Assembly (NCBI RefSeq): GCF_030272615.1
Contig: NC_081408.1
Span: 604,861,673-604,925,672, forward strand
Direction of reading: 5' to 3'
Source of the DNA: Cryptomeria japonica
Lineage: Eukaryota; Streptophyta; Pinopsida; Cupressales; Cupressaceae
DNA length: 64,000 nt
A program made the translations under genes and the position numbers. A model generated the notes under the pieces. The model searched no databases and was not told where the DNA came from. It saw only the letters and a list, made by a program, of their open reading frames with translations. Shown here one piece after another: positions 55,636 through 64,000 of this stretch. How positions within the stretch are numbered: position 1 is the stretch's first letter; every line of letters starts with the position of its first letter.

Positions 55636-57080
55636 TAACCCAATGCACGGATCAAGCAAAAAAACAAAAAACAAAATCAAAAAAGTATCAAAAATCGTCA
55701 CTATGGTGAAAACATGGCAAACAAGCACTTTGTGACACAAAAAAAGCGAAAAATCAAAAACAATAAAAAACAAATCAAAAAGTGCAATAAAAACAAGTGG
55801 TGAAAACCTAGCAACATGCACTATTTGTGAGAGAGCGACTCCTCTATCTATCAGTACTCATATCTTTGATCCATCTAGTCTTAGCTAATAGCCATCACCA
55901 AACATTTTTACACGCAACATTATCCCAAACATACTTAGCATAATCATTGTCCTTGATTATCTAAAAACAATTATCCATATCATATCCCACCATGGCTTGG
56001 TGATCAATGTATATATCCACATCGACAAATATCCATGATCGGGGGCATTATTCCTCTCATTTTAACATTCAGACAACGCACAATGATCGCAGCATACTAG
56101 GGAACCATTGTCAAAACTGCTCATCAGGCTAGAAAACAGGATCATTATCCAACTGCAACTTTAACACACACGCGATGGATGATTTTCTGAATTATGATTT
56201 GTTTACATTTAGCATGAAGTTTTGACTTTTTGTATCTTGAATTCTAAATCATTAGATCTTCTGAGCTACTCAAGGATGCATTGAGCTAGAGAAGCAACGA
56301 AGCAATCTGACATTTTCTTTGGTTTTCTATCTGTGAGACGATCATTCGTATGGTGCAAATTTGTCTCAATACATGATTGGAACCATATCATTGAAGACAT
56401 TTTCCACTTTGCACATAAAAATGGTTAACTCTTGTCTATTTTACGCAAGCAACACTTAGGTCATCTTGGTTCAATTATACCTTGACGCTTGTGTCGCCTT
56501 GCAATATCAAAATTTCATGTAAATTTTACTCAAGTCATTATGGTTCAATTAGACCATGATGCTTGTATTAAACTTTTAGCATATCAAAAGCTCAATGATG
56601 ACAAAAAGAGCACAAACAAGTGACTAAACGGGAATGACAACGACAAAATTAAAGTGATCATTTAGTGGCATATCATTCTTTAATATTGCATTTAGTTGCA
56701 TATCATTTTAAATTGCATTAGATTACATATCATGCTATTTTTGCATTAGATACATCTCGCATCATTATCATTATCATACATCTCATTTTCAAGATACATC
56801 TCACATCATTATCATTATCATACATCTCATTTTCAAGGTACATCTCACAAATCATAACATTCAGATAACATTACATCTCATATCAAAGTAATCAATGAAA
56901 TACATCATCACATTATCACCCATTCCATCATGAATCATACATTCACATTATAATCCAAATCAAAAACATCATTATTATCTAAGCATCTAATCATCCTCAT
57001 AGTATCATCATATCAAAACATAATGCATATCATAAATCATTCTTCATTAATGAGCACATCACATGTGGATCGGAGAAATC
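55636..57080. other. Gypsy2 spacer after pol, non-coding
   Basis: No gene. 55655-55790 is A-rich (CAAAAAACAAAAAACAAAATC). 56745-56850 holds a tandem pair of about 48 bases (CATCATTATCATTATCATAC followed by ATCTCATTTTCAAG). From 56690 to 57040 CAT/ATC words dominate, mirroring the GATG-rich spacer of gypsy1 on the other strand. Confidence 0.6.
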
Positions 57081-57084
57081 AGTG

Positions 57085-57164
<80 letters not shown>
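57085..57164. repeat. (TA)n microsatellite
   Basis: About 40 uninterrupted TA dinucleotides. Reading frames across it are artefacts. Confidence 0.97.
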
Positions 57165-57167
<3 letters not shown>

Positions 57168-57364
57168 GTACAAGGGATATCATATCTGTCAAAATACAAA
57201 AACAATGATAAAAAACATCAGAGATAGGTCTCTCAGGTATGACTATCTTCTGAGACAAATGGTCTGACAGTGGATGTCCTAGCTCTCGGATCTCCGCCAA
57301 GTGGATCACGTCAGACAGGCCTCGTAACACCTCTGCTCTCTGTCCTCGTATGACTACGGCCAAA

Positions 57365-59121
57365 TCAACTAGACACCCCTGCAGCATAGCTAGGAGCCTT
57401 GTGATCTCGAGGGATCACCTCCTCATATAAATGCCTATAGTACTCATCCTCCTTGGACAAGTATTGTATCTCTCTCAGTGTATCCCAAACTAGGGCACCG
57501 ATTGTGGCTATCTCTAACCTGTCAGCAAGGGCCTCTGCCCGACCCCAACGCTCTATCTTTGTATCCCACTCTGCAATAACTTGTGTAATTTGTTGATGTT
57601 GCGCTAACACCTATGCCTGTAACTGTTGCACTGAGACCTATAGCGCTCTTATCTGAGAATCATGTCGATGGGTGGGCACCCTAATCTGAACGAGTACCTG
57701 TTTCGTGGTCCCACCCACACCTGTCCCTGTCCAAGGCACCGGTGGAGGTAAAACATCATATCTCCTCCTCTGGGAAGTTTGCCTATCATCCTCTATCCCG
57801 CCCACCGCAACTAGCATCGTACCTACCCTACCACCCCCGCCAGCACCAAGAATGAGACCTCCTCCTCCTCCACCCCCTCTACCTCTATGTCTACCCCCTC
57901 TCCCTCTATCTCCACCTCTAGCTCCTCCTCCTCATCTACCTTCTCCTCCACCACCTCCTCCACATCCCTCTCCTACCTCCTCTCCCTCGTCCTCCTATCT
58001 TTGTCTGGCTCCCCCTCGCCTCTGTGATTGCTCCTCCTCATCATCATCAAAAGCGAGCAGCAGCTCTGTCGGATCAGATATACGTGCCACTGCATGTGCC
58101 ACGAAGTAGGCTGAAAACTCCTCTATCATCCCAGCATCTACAACCTCGACCCCATAATCCCATATACGTCCTGCCAGCGACATGTACTCCTCAATAGTTG
58201 CTCTGCTATCTAGGGTAGGTCCCCACTCTGGCACATCTTATCGCTGACGATCATACAAACAAGCTCCCTATGGCATCTCATTTTGTCTACCATATTGTTG
58301 ATGAACGTGGTTGTGCAAGAATCGCTCAATAATAAAGGGTGTCCACCCAATCAGGTACCTCAACATATATACATAGGGAATCTCTAGCCCGTCCTCTGCC
58401 CACACCTCACAATTCATATATGACATCCAGATAATCGTATCAATATCATCCAGTGCCCTCTACCAATGCTCTGGACAACTACACCTATATACCCATAAAC
58501 ATAAGCCCGACCAACTGGCCTATCCCTGTCTGCAAGCGGTCTCGACACTGGTATACGCTCCTAGGCCCACACCTGTAACAATGTCACCCCAGCTGATAAA
58601 CTAGTGTATCCCAGATATACTACCTAGTGAAGCTCTCTGTATAGATGGGCCAACATACAAGACCCCCATGCAAACCTGCATCCCTGCATCACCATGTCCT
58701 CCAGAACTAATCCCCATCCAACGGCTAGTCCCTTCGACCTATGGTCGGGACACAAAAACCCACCAATGAAACCTTTTAATACTGATGGTAGCAGAGCATA
58801 GCCTAAATCCAAAAACTCCTGCCACAGGATCTCATAGCCACTAATCTCATCATCATAAAAGATACGACGGAGAGCCTCTGTGCCACCCTCCTTAGTCTAC
58901 TCGTAAGGTAACTGAGCCCCAACCACGAGAATCCGCAGAATCCAATAACAGTCCTCTGGTGTGACTGTCATCTCACCAGTCGTGAAGTGAAAGGTGTTCA
59001 TATCACTGTGCCACCTCTCGGCCAAAGCTATCGATAAACCTCGGTTAATGATATACTGAGGCATGTCTAATAAAGAGGACAACCCACATCTCTTAATAAC
59101 GTCTCTGTCAGCCTGTGACAA
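57365..59121 (-). pseudogene. Antisense plant-mobile-domain (PMD) gene of gypsy2
   Basis: Runs opposite to gypsy2 gag-pol. The N-terminal half, absent in gypsy1, is present: LSIALAERWHSDMNTFHF, TGEMTVTPEDCYWILRIL (59121-58899). After a stop come FLDLGYALLPSVLKGFIGG, CPDHRSKGLAVGWG and LLQVWA-stop-ERIPVSRPLA. The next 500 bases have many stops. From about 58230 it is readable again, ending in an acidic stretch and an arginine/glycine-rich part (58010-57840 region). A coiled-coil end is at 57610-57365 (VIAEWDTKIERWGRAEALAD). GEMTVT and WAWER-type words are PMD hallmarks. The same three-part layout as in gypsy1 shows the gene was part of the common ancestor. Confidence 0.83.
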
Positions 59122-60130
59122 ACCTGGGATAAGTGTCCATGGCCTCAGAAATCACTCTCGAGACTGGAGCATGCCAATCTCTACCTACAAATCAACAAGT
59201 ATCCATCATCAGTTCTCAATTCCATCCAATCTATCAGCAATCAAAACAAATCAACTTGAAAGAGTGAAGCATTTCAAGAGCACATCAGAAACATATTCAC
59301 ATCAATCAGTGAATCAATCAGTGCATCAAATCAAGGACCAGTATCGAAAATCAAGAACCCATATCAAAAATAAAGGACTCACATCAAGAATCAGACTCAT
59401 CTCAAAAGCACAATCAAGGACTCATATCGAGAATCAGACCCATAGAGAAAATCGAACCCATATCAAAAATTAAGACTCATATTGAAAATCAAGAATCGGA
59501 CCCATATCAAAAATCACTCAAGACCCATATCGAAAGCACAATCAAGGACTCATATCGAGAATCAGACCCATATCAAAAATCAAACCCATATTGAAAATTA
59601 GGACTCCTATCGAAAATCAAGAATCAGACCCATATCGAAAATCAACCAAGACCCATATCGAAAGCACAATCAAGGACTCGTATCAAGAATCGAAAACATA
59701 TCAAAATCAATCAAGACCCATATCGAAAGCACCATCAAAGACTCATATCAAGAATCAGACCCATATCGAAAATCAGAATCAAGATCCATATCAAAAATCA
59801 ATCAAGACCCATATCGAAAGCAAAATTCGGACTCATATCGAAAGCAAAATCAAGACCCATATTGAAATCAGAATCAGACCCTTATCAAAATCAAGACTCA
59901 AATCAACTCGGCCACTCATATCGAAAGCAATTCATGTCAAAAGTAACAAGATCCATATCGAACACAGACTCATATCGTAATACAACATCATATCAGAATC
60001 AAACATCATCACAAAATAGGACTCACATTGGATCATGAACCATATCAAAGCAATCGATGGACCCATCTGAACATCTACACAATCAATCTAATCTATTTTA
60101 CTCGTGACGCATTCTTCACAATGCTTTTTT
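59122..60130. repeat. Gypsy2 minisatellite region, ATCGAAAATCA words
   Basis: From about 59320 to 60010 the words GACCCATATCGAAAATCA, GACTCATATCGAGAATCAG and AAGCACAATCAAG recur at irregular intervals of roughly 20-40 bases, about 25-30 times. The open stretches on the plus strand here (His-Ile-Glu repeats) are by-products of the repeat. It lies upstream of the antisense PMD gene, on that gene's leader side. Confidence 0.8.
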
Positions 60131-60139
60131 TACCAACTT

Positions 60140-60480
60140 TGGACCCTGCGCGCTAAATCAAGGCCCCAAAGCGCTAAGTTGCCACCTATGCGCTAGCCTT
60201 TTCCATCAATGCGTTGTAAAACACACTCAATGCGCTAAACCTAGCCTAAGTGCTAACTGGCACACCATTTGTGCTACCCTGTTTACCCAATGCGCTAAGT
60301 TATCTTATGCGCTACCTGGCCTACCCATTGCGCTTCTATGCAGATCATATGCGCTAACCTACCCCCCGACCGCGCTACAATGTGGCCCTCAAACGCTAAA
60401 TCTCCTAGGGTTTTGCTACGCAGTAACACTCTTATCATATGCATTAGAAAACCTACCCTACATGCTAAACTGGCAAAATC
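60140..60480 (-). repeat. AGCGC-motif array 3 (gypsy2, before antisense gene)
   Basis: On the plus strand GCGCTAA recurs at about 20-25 base spacing: AAGCGCTAAG, ATGCGCTAG, AATGCGCTAAAC, AATGCGCTAAG and ATGCGCTAAC, with decayed copies such as AAGTGCTAAC. Read on the minus strand it is TTAGCGCAT, the same core as arrays 1 and 2 but facing the other way, in the direction of the PMD gene. It lies about 1 kb before that gene's start. Confidence 0.8.
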
Positions 60481-61037
60481 TGACCCAAAATTTAAAAAAC
60501 GTAACCAAAATAAATAAAATTAATCAAAAACGAAGATGGATTTTGGTCACTTACTAGTGGGCCATAGGCGGCGGGTCTCCGGTGTCACCTAATGCGCTCA
60601 AATCGGTGTGAAGAATATGGAATCGGCATCATCATCAGAACTCCAAATGTCACAATCACAAAGAGACAAGTGTGCAAATGATTTTTCAAAGTCACTTTTT
60701 ACCTTATAAAAAGGTAAAATCAAAAAGTTTAATAAGTGGGGCATGTATTTTACTCCCATTTTTTCATTTTTTTACCTTATCAACATCATTTTCAGGAGAT
60801 GAATCAATATTGTGCATTCAATGCAATCAGTGTTCTCACATTGCAATTAATTCAAAAACGCTCATCAACTTGACAATTTTTCAGTAAATTCTTGATTCAT
60901 CTCTCGAGGGGGGGCATCATCGATATTGTTCATCAAATCTACATCTAAGGCATCATATCGATCAAATTTTGATAGCATATCCGACAAATTTATTTAAATC
61001 AACATGTGCACTCACGTCACTTCAAAGAGGGGCAAAA
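60481..61037 (+). other. Gypsy2 3' internal end with polypurine tract
   Basis: Non-coding. CTCGAGGGGGGGCATC near 60903 and CAAAGAGGGGCAAAA (61023-61037) are purine tracts; the second abuts the LTR and is the likely plus-strand primer. Confidence 0.7.
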
Positions 61038-61256
61038 TGTAGACGTATAAATCTGACCACTTTCTTGAATAAATATTTAATATTTATTTTAACCCCATTC
61101 CCCCTATTAATTAAATTCTATTTAATTAATTAAATAAATCAGTTTATTTAATTAATTCCCCTTTCTCCCTTATTAATTAAATAGATCCTTGCAAATAAAT
61201 AAATCTAATTTATTTATTAAATCCCCCCACTTGTATTTATGCAAGTTGCACCTATT
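61038..61256 (+). repeat. Gypsy2 3' LTR, truncated
   Basis: Matches the first about 300 bases of 16617-18067 with small gaps (TGTAGACGTATAAATCTGACC-type start, then the AT-rich words). Similarity stops at GCAAGTTGCACC, where an A/T-rich tail follows. The rest of the LTR is not seen in the window. Confidence 0.85.
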
Positions 61257-62150
61257 TTATTTTTATTTTTTTAATAAAAGTGGAATATCCACTAAACTTA
61301 TATATTAATAATAAAGAGTTTACATTGGGTTCAAACAAGGCATACCAACAGGAAAGAACCCGCAAGAAAACCTCCGGTTGTAGCCTTCAAAATAGATAAC
61401 AGCGGATACTACCCTTACATCATATGTATTGTCCAGTCATACCCCCCAACCTCCTATTTCTACAATTTTTACAAAAGTCCCATAGAACAAATCCAAAAAA
61501 CCAGAGTATCACCAACAGAAGAATAGATCAACATGTAGGACCACCAAGTAGATAAATGAGATAAAATTCCCTGTCAGAACCATAGATAATCAACCGAGCA
61601 AAATAGAAGCCGTAGAACCTTCAAGCCTGCAAAAAAACCATTCCACCAGCTACAAAAAGAACATAGTTAGTTATCCAAAAACCAGGAACTAGAGCTCTCA
61701 TCCGGAGGTTCATGAGATGAGGCCAGAGGCGGAATAACCCTTAGAGGAAACGCCACACAAGTAGGAGCAGAGCACAAAAAACCCAGAGTGATTAACGAAT
61801 GTAATGCCTGGAAGACAACCCAAGCTTTATCCACATACTTATCAGAAGCCAAATACAACAAAAAATCCATAGAGGCCCGAGTGTCTTCCATGGAATCACA
61901 TATCAAACCCATTCGTAATTCATGCAGTAAATGGCCAGACCAGCCATTAGCCATAAGCTCATGACGAGGGAGAAATCCACCATAGTAAAAAGACCCCATA
62001 TCAAACCGATAACCAGCCAATGCAAGAGAAACCAATGCCCAATTGCATACTGTCGAAAAAACAAACGTGGACACCAAGAGGCAGACCAAGTCCATATCAA
62101 GTAAAACATCAAAGTAGCCATAGAACTCGAATCAACCATCGTTATAGAAC
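61257..62150 (-). mobile_element. LINE-like 3' end (putative), minus strand
   Basis: On the minus strand the sequence ends in an A-rich tail (TTTTATTAAAAAAATAAAAATAAAATAGG) inserted in the LTR. Before it comes TGTAAACTCTTTATTATTAAT, a layout typical of plant L1-type 3' ends. A frame of 142 codons at 62095-61667 (minus; MDLVCLLVSTFVFS start, ESSSSWFLDN end) precedes it. I do not recognise that protein; it shows no reverse transcriptase motif. No target duplication could be checked because the right border is unclear. Confidence 0.4.
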
Positions 62151-62169
62151 ATATTATGCTATTGTGTGT

Positions 62170-62310
62170 TTCTTCATGTATACATATACATGTATATATA
62201 CATATACATATACATGTATATGTGCATACATGTACACATGTATATATATACATATACATATATATGTATATGTGTGTGTATATATGTATGTGTATACATA
62301 TATATGGACA
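62170..62310. repeat. TATACA/TATG microsatellite tract
   Basis: Interrupted ATACATATACATGTATATAT-type repeats over about 140 bases. Similar short tracts recur at 62713-62745, 62898-62935 and 63655-63712. Confidence 0.9.
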
Positions 62311-63470
62311 ATAACCATATAGGCACGGAACTTGAAACTGTATATAACAAGGAGACAAACTAAAAGCATGAGATGCAGGAGTAAAATATGTAACTGTGAT
62401 GTGATTGAAAACTGGATATTGCTATTATTCTATTAGATAGTGAACATTTCCATCATTGAACATCTTTCAACAAAAAAAAATGCTATCGTATAAATATAGA
62501 GAGAGAGACAGATCATTGAAATGAAACCCTCAATGCTAAAGAGATAAATGATGAAAAACAAATCTATTTCTGTAACTCATCATTGAACATCTTTGAACAA
62601 AATAAAATGGTATTGTGTCTCTATTTCTGTATGCATGATAATATAGACAATAACCATATAGTCAGAGAACTCAAAAAAGCCATGCAGGAGTTCAGTATGT
62701 AACTGTGATGTGTATGTGTGTGTGTATATATATAGACACACAGACATAGATACAAAACTTGAAACATTATATAACAAGGAGAGAAACTAGAAGCACGAGA
62801 TAGTGAACTGTGATGTGATTGAAAATTGGATATTTTTGATATTCTATTAGATAGTGAACAATTACATCGTTGAACATCTTTCAACAAAAAAATGGTGTCG
62901 TGTGTGTGTGTGTGTATATATATACACACACACATAGGTACAAAACTTGAAACATTATATAACAAGGAGATAAACTACAAGCACGAGATGCATCAGTGGA
63001 AGATGTAACTATGATGTGATTAAAAAGTGGATATTGTTGATATAGTATTAATATGTAGATTCATTTCTCAAATGAGTAAATGGTTGAATGATATAGGCAG
63101 AGAACTTGAAACTGTATATAACAAGGAGACAAACTAAAAAGCATGAGATGCAGGAGTAAAATATGCAACTGTGATGTGATTGAAAATTGGATATTGTTGA
63201 TATTCTATTAGATAGTGAACAATTCCATCATTGAACATCTTTCAACAAAAAATAAATGCTACCGTATAAATATATATACAGAGATAGATCATTGAAATGA
63301 AACCCTCAATGTCATTGAGATAAATGATGAAAAACAAATCTATTTCTGTAACTCATCATTGAACATCTTTGAACAAAATAAAATGGTATTGTGTCTCTAT
63401 TTCTGTATGCATGATAATATAGACAATAACCATACAGCTGAAAATAAAATGAGTAAATAGCTGAATGATG
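62311..63470. repeat. Local direct repeats (units of 160-430 bp)
   Basis: A block 'GAACTTGAAACTGTATATAACAAGGAGA... TGATGTGATTGAAAA... TGAACATCTTTCAACAAAA' starts at about 62329, 62757, 62941 and 63104. A longer stretch, 62461-62660, recurs at 63241-63440 almost unchanged (GATCATTGAAATGAAACCCTC to ACAATAACCATA). The units differ mainly by short internal microsatellites. No coding sequence. Confidence 0.85.
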
Positions 63471-63654
63471 TTGTTGTATTTCTCATATGAAATTTATTGG
63501 AAGTAATGTATGGTATGCCTGATAATATTATTTATAGTGAGTATATTAACAAATTGAAGGCAGAGCAAACAATGAAAATGCCACAAAAAATCTTCATTTC
63601 CCTAAGTTTTTAGGGCCAAAAGGATAGCGGAAGTTTGTGCCACGTGTACACACC
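63471..63654. other. No feature seen
   Basis: AT-rich sequence without repeats or frames that I can support. Confidence 0.5.
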
Positions 63655-63714
63655 CACGCACACACACACATATATACATATATATGTGTATATATGTATA
63701 TATGTATATATGTA

Positions 63715-63955
63715 ATGATAAATAGTGAAGGGGTTTCGAATAATTATGAACAATAATCAATCTTTTTTGCATTCTCTGTAATGATTTCGGTATTATAAAC
63801 AGAGAGACACCATTTAACAGCGCACCCATAAAATAAAATGATAAATAATGAAGGGGTTTCGAATAATCATGAACAATAATCAATTTTTTTTGCATTCACT
63901 GTAATGATTTCAGTATTATAAACAGAGAGACACCATTTAATAGCACACCCATTAA
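63715..63955. repeat. 123-bp tandem duplication
   Basis: Two units start ATGATAAATA at 63715 and 63838 and share GAAGGGGTTTCGAATAAT, TTTTTGCATTC, GTAATGATTTC and AACAGAGAGACACCATTTAA with few changes. A CA/TA microsatellite precedes it and (CA)n follows from about 63966. Confidence 0.92.
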
Positions 63956-63965
63956 CCATTTAACA

Positions 63966-64000
63966 CACAAACACACACACACACACACATATATGTGTGT
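63966..64000. repeat. (CA)n microsatellite, cut by window end
   Basis: ACACACAAACACACACACAC followed by ATATATGTGTGT to the end of the window. Confidence 0.95.

Larger units (their letters stand above)
16617..61256 (+). mobile_element. Gypsy2: Tat-type Ty3/gypsy element, interrupted and decayed
   Basis: The 5' LTR is 16617-18067 and the truncated 3' LTR 61038-61256; both start TGTAGACGTATAAATCTGACC-like. Without insertions the element is about 17 kb. Order: LTR, primer-binding site, AGCGC array, leader (split by copia D at 18962-44606), second array, pre-gag frame, gag (split by a solo LTR), protease, G-patch remnant, reverse transcriptase, RNase H, archaeal-type RNase H, integrase, long spacer, antisense PMD gene, third array, polypurine tract, LTR. 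The dual RNase H marks the Tat lineage. Coding parts carry many stops and several frameshifts. It is the outer element of the main nest. Confidence 0.85.

Noticed and set aside
57082-57387. Open frames across the (TA)n tract
   Set aside because: They are Tyr-Ile repeats produced by the microsatellite.
59063-59980. Plus-strand His-Ile-Glu-rich frames
   Set aside because: They follow the minisatellite and have no independent support.

Overview
The window is repeat-filled plant nuclear DNA. I see no host gene: almost every base can be assigned to LTR retrotransposons nested in each other, plus satellite-like repeats at the right end. The size of the elements (LTRs of 0.8 to 1.5 kb), the Tat-type Ty3/gypsy polyproteins with two RNase H domains and the depth of nesting suggest a large-genome seed plant, perhaps a gymnosperm. 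That placement is inference; no host gene confirms it.

Layout, left to right. (1) Element A, a non-autonomous gypsy element: LTR 1-49 plus 3709-4560, internal region 4561-8647, second LTR 8648-9326 cut short. Element B, a small gag-protease gypsy element on the minus strand, sits inside its first LTR (50-3708). (2) Element C, a copia-like element (LTR 9327-10532) with a coiled-coil gag carrying four zinc-knuckle remnants and a second, unrecognised reading frame (to about 14425). (3) A fragment of a gypsy leader, gypsy3 (about 14426-16616). (4) Gypsy2, a Tat-type element on the plus strand, from 16617 to its truncated 3' LTR at 61038-61256. Its leader is split by copia D (18962-44606, target duplication TAATC). 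Copia D is in turn split by gypsy1, a Tat-type element on the minus strand (24206-42108, target duplication CTTAG). Gypsy2 also carries a solo copia-type LTR in gag (47635-49079). (5) A LINE-like 3' end and tandem repeats (61257-64000).

Gypsy1 is the best preserved: gag, protease, G-patch, reverse transcriptase, RNase H, archaeal-type RNase H and integrase lie in one frame over about 2,430 codons, broken by five stop codons and no frameshift. Gypsy2 is an older relative with many stops and frameshifts. Both share three features beyond gag-pol: a small basic reading frame before gag, a plant-mobile-domain (PMD) gene on the opposite strand after pol, and leader arrays of a short AGCGC-core motif spaced about 20 bases apart.

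The observations I rate highest are: the AGCGC leader arrays; a 39-base primer-binding region in gypsy1 that matches the 3' half of plant tRNA-Trp and ends where base 37 would be; the conserved pre-gag reading frame; the antisense PMD gene; and a roughly 2-kb duplication of 'LTR plus flanking copia DNA' at both ends of gypsy1, best explained by repair after insertion or by an assembly error. All identifications come from reading the sequence and from memory of family motifs; no searches were run.
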